64,000 nt of DNA from Nostoc calcicola FACHB-3891 (GTDB lineage Bacteria; Cyanobacteriota; Cyanobacteriia; Cyanobacteriales; Nostocaceae). This document shows, in pieces, positions 19,763 through 28,977 of this stretch. Made by a program: the position numbers and the translations under genes. Within the stretch, counting starts at the first letter, position 1. Each line of letters starts with the position of its first letter. The DNA lies in the NCBI RefSeq assembly GCF_014697355.1, contig NZ_JACJRQ010000002.1, positions 353,155 through 417,154 of the forward strand, written 5' to 3'. The notes below the pieces were generated by a model, which was not told the DNA's origin, did no database searches, and saw only the letters and a program-made list of their open reading frames with translations.

Positions 19763-20260
19763 CTAATCACTGCGGAGAATAGAAGACTGCACAATAGCCT
19801 GAGCATCTAACACCAGTAATATTTCATTTTGTTGCACTACACAGCCACATAAATAAGGAACTAAACTAGATGCTACTTGTCCTATGGGAGAATGAATTTC
19901 ATCAGCAACAAACCTAGTTGTACCTTTGATTTCTTGCACAACTAACCCTAACACCAGTGATTCAACTCGGATAACGATCGCATTATACTGCCGCACCCGA
20001 TAATCAAGAGATTCTAAATTCAGCATTCTTGGCAAATCAATTACCCAAATTATCCGACTCCGCCAATTCATTAAGCCTAATATGCAAGGGGGCATATTAG
20101 GCATCGAAGTAACAGAATCAACAGGCACAATAATTGCTTCTTGAGTATGTTTCATTGATAAAACAGCACCAGTCTGTTGATTTAGCTGGAACTTTAAATA
20201 ACCGTCTGCTAAATTATTTTCGGCTGGTTTTGGAGAAAGTTTAATATTTGTACTAGTCAT
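19763..20260 (-). CDS. CheW-like coupling protein
   Basis: 165 residues forming one CheW/SH3-like domain after a short polar leader (GLMNWRSRIIWVIDLPRML is the family core). It links the chemoreceptor to the CheA kinase. It sits between the receiver gene (4 bp upstream) and the MCP gene, the usual order in cyanobacterial pil/hmp/ptx-type clusters. Confidence 0.9.
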   Translation of the reverse strand: MTSTNIKLSPKPAENNLADGYLKFQLNQQTGAVLSMKHTQEAIIVPVDSVTSMPNMPPCILGLMNWRSRIIWVIDLPRMLNLESLDYRVRQYNAIVIRVESLVLGLVVQEIKGTTRFVADEIHSPIGQVASSLVPYLCGCVVQQNEILLVLDAQAIVQSSILRSD

Positions 20261-20264
20261 TGAT

Positions 20265-20642
20265 TTAAATTACCACTGATTTAATCGTGCGTAGAAGATG
20301 TTCGCGGGTGTAAGGTTTAGTTATATAGGCATCAGCACCTTGTCTCATCGCCCACAAACGGTCAATTTCCTGATTTTTAGAACTACAAATTATAATTGGT
20401 ACTTTTGCAGTAATTGGATTTCTTCTGAGGGAACGGCATAACTCAAATCCACTCATTTCTGGCATGACTACATCAGTAACTATCACATCTAGTTTTTCCA
20501 AGACAGCTTTTTCTAAAGCTTCTTTTGCACCAGTAGTTTTAATTACGTTGTAACCACTTTCTTTGAGATAATGGCTCATTAATTCCAATTCGCTGGGAGA
20601 ATCTTCTACAATCAGAATTGTGCCAAGCAAAGTCAGGCTCAC
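20265..20642 (-). CDS. CheY-like response regulator
   Basis: A single receiver domain of 125 residues: acidic pocket IVEDSPSE, phospho-Asp in VIVTDVVMPEMSG, Thr/Ser switch IICSSKN and Lys in ITKPYTREHLL. I place the start at GTG 20642 because AGGAG lies 7 bases upstream. The longer frame from 20696 would overlap the upstream gene and add 18 non-conserved residues. It is probably the PilH/CheY-type output of the operon. Confidence 0.85.
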   Translation of the reverse strand: MSLTLLGTILIVEDSPSELELMSHYLKESGYNVIKTTGAKEALEKAVLEKLDVIVTDVVMPEMSGFELCRSLRRNPITAKVPIIICSSKNQEIDRLWAMRQGADAYITKPYTREHLLRTIKSVVI

Positions 20643-20688
20643 TATAAATCTCCTAAAAGTAAATGGTATAAGAATTCTGACTCCTAAA

Positions 20689-21759
20689 TTAACCAAGATG
20701 TTTAAAAACCATTTTTAGCAATTCTGACTGGGTAAAAGGCTTAGTCAAATATCCTGACGATCTGACCATTTTAGCTTTTGCCCTATCAATAAATCCTGTT
20801 CTGCCAGTCACCATAATAATAGGTGTACTTTTAAAAGCTGAATGTTTTCTTAATAAAGAACATAGCTCATAGCCGTCTAAAGAAGGCATTTCAACATCTA
20901 GTAAAATCAGATCGGGCTTACTCCTGAGAATTTGCATTAAAGCTTTCACTGGATCGTTGATCGTCACAACTGAAAATGTGTTTTCATCCAAAAAATGTTT
21001 AATAGAATTCAACACTGTTTGGCTATCATCAATGCAAGCAATTGTATATATATTTTTGCCAACAGGTAACTGAGGTATTTTATTATTATTCTCAGAAATT
21101 TCAAAATTGATTTGTTTCGCTAATTGTTGCCCAATTTTTATTTGTAATTGCGGCTGAACTTGAGATGCTTGTGTTGTCGGCAAAACTTGAGAACCAGCGC
21201 CAGCAGGAATTGATGACTGGATGTTTTGCCGATTTCTTAACTGCTTTTGACAATGTTCCACAAGTAATCGCAAATCCAGGCGACAGAACTTTGGTAGTTC
21301 ATCTAAAGAGTTTTCCGGACTAAATTCATAGCTACCTTCTTTTAAGCACAGAAATGATTCCAGTACTTCTTTCGCTAATTCGTCTATCAGAGTTCCTGCT
21401 TGTACAGGGGTAATCAAATCTTGATTGACAAGCCAACAAATAGCTTGATAATCTGCATTTGGTATTGATTGATGTTCATTTTTCGTCTCAAACATCAGCC
21501 GCATCTGAATGCGAGTAGCGCTGTTGAGAGCAGGAATTTGCTGACTCAAACGCCGCAAATGACTATCAAGCCGCTCAAACAGCTTATCTGAATAGGAGGC
21601 ATAAGTAAGTTTACCGTCCTCTAGATAAATTGACCAATAAACTATCCCTGTAAATACGCTTAAGCAACCTGTAGCACGCCGACTAGTTAATTGTGCCAAC
21701 AGAGATAGCGGATGTAGTTTTTGGAACAACCTGTAGCTACCTATAGGAGTTGTGCTCAT
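20689..21759 (-). CDS. PatA-type response regulator (PATAN + receiver)
   Basis: 356 residues. An N-terminal PATAN/DUF4388-like domain (about 10-180; ATGCLSVF...WSIYLEDGKLTYAS) is followed by a low-complexity Gln/Pro linker and a receiver with phospho-Asp in LILLDVEMPSLDG and Lys in YLTKPFTQSEL. Proteins of this build (PatA, PixE, PilG-like, HmpA-like) regulate motility or heterocyst patterning and bind pilus motor components. It is the first gene of the operon. The 665 bp upstream should hold the promoter. Confidence 0.85.
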   Translation of the reverse strand: MSTTPIGSYRLFQKLHPLSLLAQLTSRRATGCLSVFTGIVYWSIYLEDGKLTYASYSDKLFERLDSHLRRLSQQIPALNSATRIQMRLMFETKNEHQSIPNADYQAICWLVNQDLITPVQAGTLIDELAKEVLESFLCLKEGSYEFSPENSLDELPKFCRLDLRLLVEHCQKQLRNRQNIQSSIPAGAGSQVLPTTQASQVQPQLQIKIGQQLAKQINFEISENNNKIPQLPVGKNIYTIACIDDSQTVLNSIKHFLDENTFSVVTINDPVKALMQILRSKPDLILLDVEMPSLDGYELCSLLRKHSAFKSTPIIMVTGRTGFIDRAKAKMVRSSGYLTKPFTQSELLKMVFKHLG

Positions 21760-22424
21760 TTTGCTTTTACTCAGCTAAATTCCATACGTGTAAGCTAAAT
21801 TTGTCTAGAGTTCTCCCACAATTCAAATTAAGTAAAAGGCTTCAAAATTTTGTATTTTAAAATACACAAATTTGACTTTGATGATTTGTGGTGAAACTCA
21901 ACGAAAGCGGTGTTATTTTCAAATGCTCAAATCTCAGTAAAATCGTAAATTGTGATTAATTTACTTTTTGTTACTGAGATTTATAGACATTCTTGAAAAA
22001 GAAGACATAGAAATGTCAAGACTAGATGAAGCCACTTTCCATTGAGTAACCCCATTCTGACCACAGGAATAATACTGATTTTCTTAAAATAATATATTTG
22101 AACTTCTGTATTTACACTTAGACTAAATTCAGTACTTTAGCATCTAAATAGTAATACAAGCCACTCTTAATTAAGTGTTTTAGGGAAAATTTCAGTAATA
22201 ATCCTGAGGAATTTCAAAAAATATAAAACATATTTAAAAATCAAAAATTTAGAAATAAATAATTTAAGTAATATTTAATACTAATACTTGCATGTAGACC
22301 ATTGAGTAGAAGTATAGATTTGAAACTCGGCAAAAGAACAAGGGTAGTAAATACTTAACAGTATAATTCGGGTTTATCTGTGATTTACGCGTTAGGGAAG
22401 AACCAAATTAACTGAATAACCCTT
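21760..22424. other. A+T-rich intergenic region
   Basis: No open frame or RNA that I can support. It lies between two minus-strand units: promoter of the chemotaxis operon at the left end, 3' flank of the caspase-amidase gene at the right. No palindromic repeat family member is present, which is unusual for this window. Confidence 0.5.
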
Positions 22425-24296
22425 TTAATTAATTTGCTTTTTTTCTTTGAGGTACTGGATAATACCCTGAGCAACCGCGTCAGCCATTTTATTTTGGAAA
22501 TCTGTGTTGTTCAATAAAGCAGCATCTTCTTTATTATCGATAAAACCCGTTTCTATTAAAATTGAGGGCATAGAAACATTTTTCAAAATAAATAAATGAT
22601 CTCCTGCTTTTACTCCTCTATTGAATAAGCTGTTCCGAATAATTTGGACAATCATACTGCTCACTAACTGACCCAAAAGTTGACTATTACTATTATCATT
22701 AGTATATATTTCAAAACCATTAGTTTGTTTATTAAAGACGCTAGCGTGAATACTAACAAATAAATCAGCATTAACTTCTTTTGCCTTTTCTACTCTATAT
22801 CTCAAGCTTGAAGCAACGGTAGCTTTTGAAATCGTACAGTCACTTTCACGCGTTAGCAACGCTTGTACACCATTTTTTTCTAAAATTGCTGCTATCTTTT
22901 TGCTGATAGGTAGAACCACATCTTCTTCTCGAAAAAATCCCAAATGTCCTGTGTCTGGAGGAATACCATGTCCAGGATCAACCATCACTAAAATTCCTTT
23001 TTTGGGAAGAGAAGGTTCTGTTCCGGTAGCTGAGGTAAGACGGCAATTTTGCAAAGCTTTCTCTAATGCAGGTGAACTTGGTGTAGGTGAACTTGGTGTA
23101 GGTGAACTTGGTGTAGGTGAATTTGGTGTAGGTGAATTTGGTGTAGGTGACTTGCTCTGCAAACGTTGATAATTCCAGAGCATTGGTAAAAACACACCGC
23201 TAACTATTGTCACAACCGCTCCTAAGCCAACCCATCGTAAAAACTTTTGTTTTTGAACGAACAGTAATTTTGGGGTTGGTTCAGGTGGTGTCGATGAACC
23301 TGCATCTGGTTCAGAAGTTAATGACCTGCCTCCACTTGGGGAAGGCACAGGCACAGGAGTTGAGATTGGAGGTTCAGAACTCAATGGCTGACGTCTGGCA
23401 ATCCTTTCAATAGCTTCAATTGCATCCCAATCACTACGGGATACAGCTAAAACTCTTACCCATAATTGTTTTGCTAATGAGAAATCACCTCTGTTTTCAG
23501 CTTGAGAGGCTTGATATTTTAATGGCTCTACATCTTTAAGTGTGGCAGTTTGCTCTAATAAAATAAAATACATTTTATAAGGTGGTTCTGCCTGGAGATA
23601 AGGATTTTGTGCTGGCTTTCCATAGCGAGTATTCACAGCAGGAACTTGGTAATTTAAATATTGTGCTAAACGCTCTACAGTTGCACAATTAGCTTCTCCC
23701 TGTAGTCCCAATCCTTCTAATAGTGAATGGGTAAATGATCCATGTTGCAGTTGCTCAATTTCCCAAGACTTTTGGTTAGCTGTACAGGAATAAAAGGTGA
23801 TAACTCCTTGATACTTTTGCTCGCCAATTCCCAATCCCCCACGACTACCTTCATCTCGGCAAGCATCCAAAAATAATACTACATTATCAGCACCACTGCG
23901 CCGCAGTCTTTGAGTTATAAAATCAACAGAAATAGCAGTATGTTCTATATCTCCTGGGTCACTATCTGAAAACATTAAATAATCTCGATCTTTATATCGA
24001 TTGCCATGACCAGCAAAGAAAAACCATAAATTATCTTCTGGCTTTAATAAAGGAGATTGAATATTTTCAAACTGCGCGCGTAAGAATCGCCGCACATGGC
24101 CAAAAGTAGGTTGAGTGGGAATTGGTGGATTTGCCACAATTGGGGGAGAATCGTCAGTGAAGAGGAAAACGTGATTAAACTTGGCTTCTTGTTGAAACCA
24201 AGTTGCCATCACAGAAGCATCTCGCTTGGCAAAGTTTAGCGATCGCAGATTCTCATAATGATTAATTCCAATAACAATCGCCCAATTTCTACCCAT
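22425..24296 (-). CDS. caspase-like protease fused to membrane helix and cell-wall amidase
   Basis: 623 residues. The caspase (C14, orthocaspase-like) domain at 1-250 has the catalytic dyad in FFFAGHG (His97) and FLDACRDEG (Cys146). A helical spacer and Pro/Ser-rich linker follow, then one membrane helix (about 354-374). Next are tandem SPTPN/SPTPS repeats (382-409) and a complete Amidase_3 domain (N-acetylmuramoyl-L-alanine amidase, 433-618). Its zinc and catalytic residues are His443 (DPGHG), Glu458, His517 (SIHAS) and Glu582 (IETGF). By topology the protease faces the cytosol and the amidase the periplasm. The gene follows a Pepco-like gene by 13 bp. A cell-lysis role is inference. Confidence 0.85.
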   Translation of the reverse strand: MGRNWAIVIGINHYENLRSLNFAKRDASVMATWFQQEAKFNHVFLFTDDSPPIVANPPIPTQPTFGHVRRFLRAQFENIQSPLLKPEDNLWFFFAGHGNRYKDRDYLMFSDSDPGDIEHTAISVDFITQRLRRSGADNVVLFLDACRDEGSRGGLGIGEQKYQGVITFYSCTANQKSWEIEQLQHGSFTHSLLEGLGLQGEANCATVERLAQYLNYQVPAVNTRYGKPAQNPYLQAEPPYKMYFILLEQTATLKDVEPLKYQASQAENRGDFSLAKQLWVRVLAVSRSDWDAIEAIERIARRQPLSSEPPISTPVPVPSPSGGRSLTSEPDAGSSTPPEPTPKLLFVQKQKFLRWVGLGAVVTIVSGVFLPMLWNYQRLQSKSPTPNSPTPNSPTPSSPTPSSPTPSSPALEKALQNCRLTSATGTEPSLPKKGILVMVDPGHGIPPDTGHLGFFREEDVVLPISKKIAAILEKNGVQALLTRESDCTISKATVASSLRYRVEKAKEVNADLFVSIHASVFNKQTNGFEIYTNDNSNSQLLGQLVSSMIVQIIRNSLFNRGVKAGDHLFILKNVSMPSILIETGFIDNKEDAALLNNTDFQNKMADAVAQGIIQYLKEKKQIN

Positions 24297-24309
24297 ATTC
24301 GAGTACCAA

Positions 24310-24729
24310 TTATTTCCGCTTGAATTTAAAAGTCATCGCTCCTTTTCCCCCGGCTTTACCACCACCGATGCCAAACAAACTTATTTGTCCTTCGCCATTA
24401 ACTTCTACAGAAAGTTCCACCTCATCAAGCTGCATCTTAGAATCTGGCTGGTCAGCTTCATCAAGCATTTCTCGCATTGCTTGCAGAAACCCTTTCATTT
24501 CTTGCTTGAGTTTAGTGACCTCTACTTTGTGTCTAGTAATTACTATTTCGCCTTTTTTTTGGCTCACAACTATTTCTTCAGTAGTTTCAACTCCGAGTAG
24601 TCCTCCTGTGTCACCACTGCTTCTTGCTCCACCACTATTTCTCAATGTTTCACTAGTTGTACTTAATGTTTGCGCCGTTTCTTCAGTAATAATCCAGATT
24701 GCTTTCGGAGTAGAATTTTCTGCTGACAT
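24310..24729 (-). CDS. Pepco-like small protein
   Basis: 139 residues from ATG 24729 (MSAENS); a longer frame to 24792 adds a hydrophobic, probably untranslated leader. It has a polar N-terminus (IWIITEETAQ), then a predicted helix (LKQEMKGFLQAMREMLDEAD) and a C-terminal beta segment with glycine-rich GIGGGKAGGKG ending TFKFKRK. This resembles the peptidase-co-occurring (Pepco) family of small proteins encoded beside caspase or trypsin-like genes in bacterial conflict systems. I am moderately sure of the family. It forms an operon with the caspase-amidase gene and could be its regulator or partner. Confidence 0.6.
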   Translation of the reverse strand: MSAENSTPKAIWIITEETAQTLSTTSETLRNSGGARSSGDTGGLLGVETTEEIVVSQKKGEIVITRHKVEVTKLKQEMKGFLQAMREMLDEADQPDSKMQLDEVELSVEVNGEGQISLFGIGGGKAGGKGAMTFKFKRK

Positions 24730-24827
24730 AAATTTAATTATTGAAATTATTCTTGATTTAACATTATTCAGTAGTAACACGTAAACTAGCAATAGGGAAA
24801 AGCAAATTAGTCAATACGAACGCAGAA
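24730..24827. promoter_or_regulatory. divergent promoter region of the two caspase genes
   Basis: 98 bp separate the Pepco-like start (minus) from the second caspase gene (plus). It is A+T-rich with several TATT and TAAT blocks and must hold both promoters unless transcripts start inside the genes. I cannot identify a specific operator. Confidence 0.45.
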
Positions 24828-26702
24828 ATGGCTAAAAATTGGGCGATCGCGATCGGCATTAATCAGTACTACAATCTTCAGCACCTAAATTACGCCAAAC
24901 TAGATGCCGAAGCTATGCGCGATTGGTTTGAAAAGGAAGTGCGGTTTGAGAGAGTATTTTTGTTTACAGAGGATTCTCCCTCAATTCCTACTTCTCCACC
25001 CATTCCCACTCAGCCCACTTACGGAAACTTGCGGCGGTTCTTAAGGGCAAACTTTGAAAAACCACTATTGGCACCAGGGGATAATCTCTGGTTTTTCTTT
25101 GCTGGTCACGGTTGTCGGGAAGCTGACCGTGACTATCTCATGCTAATAGATAGCGATCCAGGTGATGTAGAACATACGGCAATCCCTGTTGATTTTGTTA
25201 CCCAAAGATTGCGCCGTAGTGGAGCAGATAATGTAGTGTTGTTTTTAGATGCTTGCCGCGATCAAGGAAGCAGACGAGGAGAGGGTATTGGTAAAGAACA
25301 TCAGGGAGTAGTCACTTTTTACTCTTGTAGTCCCAGTCAAAGGTCTTATGAAATTGAGCAGTTGCAACACGGCTCATTTACCCAGGCGTTGTTAGACGGG
25401 TTGAGGATAGCAGGTGCAGGAAACTGTGCCACAGTAGAAAGATTGGACAAATATTTACAATCGACAGTACCCACAATCAATCAAACGCACCGGAAAACTC
25501 CACAACATCCCTATGCGATCGCCGAACCAGCCACCAAGTTACACTTAATTTTGTTACCTGACTATGCCACCCTGACTGATATTGCCACGATGAAACTTGA
25601 CGCTTATCAAGCGGAAGTCAAAAAAGAGTGGGAATTAGCCAGACAGTTATGGATTCGCGTGAATGTGGCTGCTAGGGGTTCCGATATGCAAGCAATTGAG
25701 GCATTTTCTCGAATTTTCCAGCGACAAGGAGAGTCTTCTGCACCTCCCAAAAATCCTGAACCTTTACCAAACGGGGGGAGATCTGGAGTTTCTCAACCAG
25801 CACCTACAGCACATCAACCTGAACTACAGATTTTTCAGTTTGAGATGGTGAAGGTAAATGCAAGTGGTCAAGAGGTGAAACGAGAGTCCAGTAAAGCCCA
25901 ATATTTCACCGAAGACTTAGAAAATGGTGTCAGCTTGGAAATGGTTTATATTCCCGATGGCACATTCATGATGGGTACGGAAGATGAAGAGATAGAAAGG
26001 CTTGTGCAAAAATTCAATTCGCATTGGTTTAGAAAAGAAAAACCTCAACACGAAGTTACGGTTCAATCATTCTTTATGGGTAAATATTCAGTCACCCAAG
26101 TGCAATGGAGAAGAGTAGCAGGACTACCCAAAGTTAAGCGTGACCTGAAAGCTGAACCATCTAATTTCAAAGGAGACAACCAACCAGTAGAGCAAGTATC
26201 TTGGAACGATGCAGTTGAGTTTTGCGATCGCCTCTCCAAATATACAAACAAGCAATATCGTCTACCTACTGAAGCTGAATGGGAATACGCCTGTCGCGCA
26301 GGAACAACGACACCCTTTCATTTTGGCGAGACGATAACGACGGAATTAGCCAACTACAGTGGAGATTATACTTACGCTTCTGAGCCAAAAGAAAAAAATC
26401 GTCAACAGACAACAGAAGTAGGTAGTTTTCCAGCCAACGGTTTTGGATTGTACGATATGCACGGGAATGTTTTGGAGTGGTGTCAAGACACTTGGCATGA
26501 CAGCTATGAAGGAGCGCCTAGAGATGGAAGTCCATACATAGATAATGATAATCAATATCGAATTCTACGTGGCGGTTCCTGGATCGACTATCCTATTAAC
26601 TGCCGTTGTGCGTCCCGCATCAACTATCGTAGGGCGGAGCGCAACAACATCGACATCATTTTTGGTTTTCGTGTAGTGTGCGCGGTTGGGAAGACTCTTT
26701 AG
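24828..26702 (+). CDS. caspase-like protease fused to FGE-sulfatase domain
   Basis: 624 residues. The caspase domain (1-250) is closely similar to that of the divergent neighbour and keeps the dyad: FFFAGHG (His94) and FLDACRDQG (Cys143). A helical linker follows, and from about 363 a full FGE-sulfatase/SUMF1-like domain: MVYIPDGTFMMGTE, YRLPTEAEWEYACRAG, GLYDMHGNVLEWCQD and RILRGGSW, ending GFRVVCA. FGE-like domains outside sulfatase maturation often act as C-type-lectin-like binding modules, including in diversity-generating and conflict proteins. It has no membrane helix. It is transcribed away from the caspase-amidase operon. Confidence 0.9.
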   Translation: MAKNWAIAIGINQYYNLQHLNYAKLDAEAMRDWFEKEVRFERVFLFTEDSPSIPTSPPIPTQPTYGNLRRFLRANFEKPLLAPGDNLWFFFAGHGCREADRDYLMLIDSDPGDVEHTAIPVDFVTQRLRRSGADNVVLFLDACRDQGSRRGEGIGKEHQGVVTFYSCSPSQRSYEIEQLQHGSFTQALLDGLRIAGAGNCATVERLDKYLQSTVPTINQTHRKTPQHPYAIAEPATKLHLILLPDYATLTDIATMKLDAYQAEVKKEWELARQLWIRVNVAARGSDMQAIEAFSRIFQRQGESSAPPKNPEPLPNGGRSGVSQPAPTAHQPELQIFQFEMVKVNASGQEVKRESSKAQYFTEDLENGVSLEMVYIPDGTFMMGTEDEEIERLVQKFNSHWFRKEKPQHEVTVQSFFMGKYSVTQVQWRRVAGLPKVKRDLKAEPSNFKGDNQPVEQVSWNDAVEFCDRLSKYTNKQYRLPTEAEWEYACRAGTTTPFHFGETITTELANYSGDYTYASEPKEKNRQQTTEVGSFPANGFGLYDMHGNVLEWCQDTWHDSYEGAPRDGSPYIDNDNQYRILRGGSWIDYPINCRCASRINYRRAERNNIDIIFGFRVVCAVGKTL

Positions 26703-26813
26703 CTCTTGACACTTTAGCTCTTTAGCCCTTTGCTCTTATTTTCTTTACCCTTTTTGAGTGTAGCGAAGCAGAACGATCTAATTTTTTTCAAAATCAAAGG
26801 CTGAACTATAAAG

Positions 26814-26947
26814 CAATACGGTTCGGTTAAGGTTTTTTGATGAAAATTCTAGGTCACAAAGACGCGATAAATCGCTGTCTCTACGAAGGAATAATTATTG
26901 TAGAGACGGCGATTTATCGCGTCTCTTATCTTAACCGAACAGTATTG
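26814..26947. repeat. MITE family B, copy 1
   Basis: Terminal inverted repeats CAATACGGTTCGGTTAAGG and CTTAACCGAACAGTATTG surround a second palindrome (GACGCGATAAATCG / CGATTTATCGCGTC). The copy at 41211-41344 is the same element in the opposite orientation. It is non-coding. Confidence 0.8.
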
Positions 26948-27074
26948 AGCGTAGAACTTAAACCCCTTTGTTCAGATAATCGCTTACTTGCTACCGCCAC
27001 GCTATCCGCCAGTCACACAAAATACAGGTAACAGAATTCTGGCGACTGACGCCTTTATTATGTTTTCCTACAAG

Positions 27075-27156
27075 TGCGGATAAAAGGACTTGAACCTTCA
27101 CTCCTTTCGGAACTAGAACCTAAATCTAGCGCGTCTGCCAATTCCGCCATATCCGC
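27075..27156 (-). tRNA. tRNA-Leu (UAG)
   Basis: 82-nt cloverleaf read on the minus strand. The acceptor stem is GCGGATA pairing with TATCCGC (discriminator A). The D-arm is GGCGGAATTGGCAGACGC, the anticodon stem-loop CTAGATTTAGGTTCTAG has anticodon TAG, a long class II variable arm follows, and the T-arm is GGTTCAAGTCC. CCA is not encoded. The long variable arm and anticodon agree on leucine. Confidence 0.92.
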
Positions 27157-27247
27157 ATCAGTCTACTATCTTACCAGAAGAAATTATTTTTGGGAATAGG
27201 GAATGGGGAGAAGTTGCAGCAAATTTTTCCCCTCTGCCCCATGCCCA

Positions 27248-28435
27248 TTACATAACCGCAACACGAGGCAAACGATGCTTGAAGCCGCAGAGAATTTCCC
27301 AAGAAATAGTATTTAATTGTTCTGCCCAATCGTCTGCTGAAATTTTTTCTTTTCCCTGTTCCCCAAGCAAGGTGACTACTTCTCCTTCTTGGATATCGGG
27401 TATAGCACTTACATCCAGCATCAACTGATCCATTGTAATTGTCCCGATTTGCGGCACTCGCTGACCCCGAATCAACACCTGCATTTTGTTGGAAAGACTA
27501 CGAGGAACACCGTCAGCGTAGCCAATTCCCACCACAGCGAGGCGAAGTTGACGCGGGGCAATAAATTTATGACCGTAGCTGACAGCGGTTCCTGCGGCAA
27601 TTGTTTTGACTTGGGTAACTCGTGCCTTCAGTTGTAAAACCGGTTTGAGGTCGATCGCCTTTTGTAAATGAGTTGCTGGGTAAAGTCCGTAAACTGCTAA
27701 ACCTACTCGCACAATATCGTAGTGCAATGCTCGATCTGTAAGTGCCGCAGCTGAATTTGCTAAGTGCAAGCAAGGCGGTTGAATTCCCATTGCTTTGATT
27801 TGGGCGATCGCTTCCTCAAATCGTCTATGCTGTTCTGCCATTGCCGTAGTATCAGGATCGTCTGCTGTTGCCAAATGCGAATAAATACTGGCAATAGAAA
27901 GATGTGGTAACCGCTGTACTAATTGCACAAATTCACCAGCTTGTTGCCAATTAGTTCCCAGCCTAGACATTCCCGTGTCTAATTTAATGTGTACGGGAAT
28001 GGGAGAACTATAGTTCATGGATTCTAAGATATCGGAAAATACCAGGGCTTGTTTCGGGCTGCACAGTGTCGGCTGAAGATTCCACTGAGCGATCGCATGA
28101 ATCTGCTCTAGTGTATGAGTCGCCCCTAAAATCAAAATCGGGGCTTGAATCCCGCCTTCTCGCAATTGAATCGCCTCTGGAACTGTAGCGACTCCCAGCC
28201 AACTAGCTCCCGATTGAATTGCAGTTTGAGCCACCGTTACCGCCCCATGTCCATAGGCATCAGCTTTTACCACTGCCATCAATTTAGTACGCGGCGATAA
28301 AAACTGCACTAATCGCTGTACATTGTACGACAACGCCCCCAAATCAATTTCTACCCAAGCTCGTTGCGAAAACCACGCGTAGGTGTCGCACTGCTCATTA
28401 GAAACTACACCGGGGATTTCCTTGCGACTTAACAT
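27248..28435 (-). CDS. alr: alanine racemase
   Basis: 395 residues, the usual length. It converts L-alanine to D-alanine with PLP for peptidoglycan. The PLP-lysine motif is VVKADAYGHGA near residue 55. The phosphate-binding region and C-terminal catalytic tyrosine motif (VGIGYADGVPRSL) are present, as is GTITMDQLMLDVS. It is a stand-alone gene: the tRNA-Leu lies downstream on the same strand and an STRR tract lies upstream. The start ATG is used from 28435; a later start is possible because the first 20 residues are variable in the family. Confidence 0.92.
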   Translation of the reverse strand: MLSRKEIPGVVSNEQCDTYAWFSQRAWVEIDLGALSYNVQRLVQFLSPRTKLMAVVKADAYGHGAVTVAQTAIQSGASWLGVATVPEAIQLREGGIQAPILILGATHTLEQIHAIAQWNLQPTLCSPKQALVFSDILESMNYSSPIPVHIKLDTGMSRLGTNWQQAGEFVQLVQRLPHLSIASIYSHLATADDPDTTAMAEQHRRFEEAIAQIKAMGIQPPCLHLANSAAALTDRALHYDIVRVGLAVYGLYPATHLQKAIDLKPVLQLKARVTQVKTIAAGTAVSYGHKFIAPRQLRLAVVGIGYADGVPRSLSNKMQVLIRGQRVPQIGTITMDQLMLDVSAIPDIQEGEVVTLLGEQGKEKISADDWAEQLNTISWEILCGFKHRLPRVAVM

Positions 28436-28569
28436 TTGTACTGACTCCTATTACACCAGAACAAAACTTCCGGATTATCTATCTATACGCGCTCCTAAAA
28501 GCGATATCAGATTAAACAGGAAGTTTAACTCTGACTTGGAATTGATACAAGATGTTGAGAAAGAACAAG

Positions 28570-28879
28570 TTAAGAGTTAGGAGTCAGCAGTTAGGAGTGA
28601 GCAGTGAGGAGTTAGGAGTTAGGAGTGAGCAGTGAGGAGTTAGGAGTTAGGAGTCAGTAGTTAGGAGTTAGGAGTCAGTAGTTAGGAGTCAGTAGTTAGG
28701 AGTCAGTAGTTAGGAGTCAGTAGTGAGGAGTTAGGAGTCAGTAGTTAGGAGTGAGGAATTTTAACTCCTAACTCCTAACTCTTAACTCCTAACTCCTAAC
28801 TCCTAACTCTTAACTCCTAACTCTTAACTCCTAACTCCTAACTCTTAACTCCTAACTCCTAACTCTTAACTCCTAACTT
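28570..28879. repeat. STRR heptamer tract forming a giant imperfect hairpin
   Basis: The left part (28570-28758) is built from TTAGGAG/TCAGTAG heptamers. The right part (28760-28879) is made of the complement, AACTCCT/AACTCTT. The two halves can pair over more than 100 nt. This is the classic short tandem repeated repetitive sequence of heterocyst-forming cyanobacteria. Confidence 0.85.
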
Positions 28880-28977
28880 AATTTCCGAATTATTTCGGAA
28901 GTATAATTTCTTATCATCTCCCTCGAAGGGTATATTTGTGTTAATATATGTAAAACTAATACCCTGAGCGCAGATCA

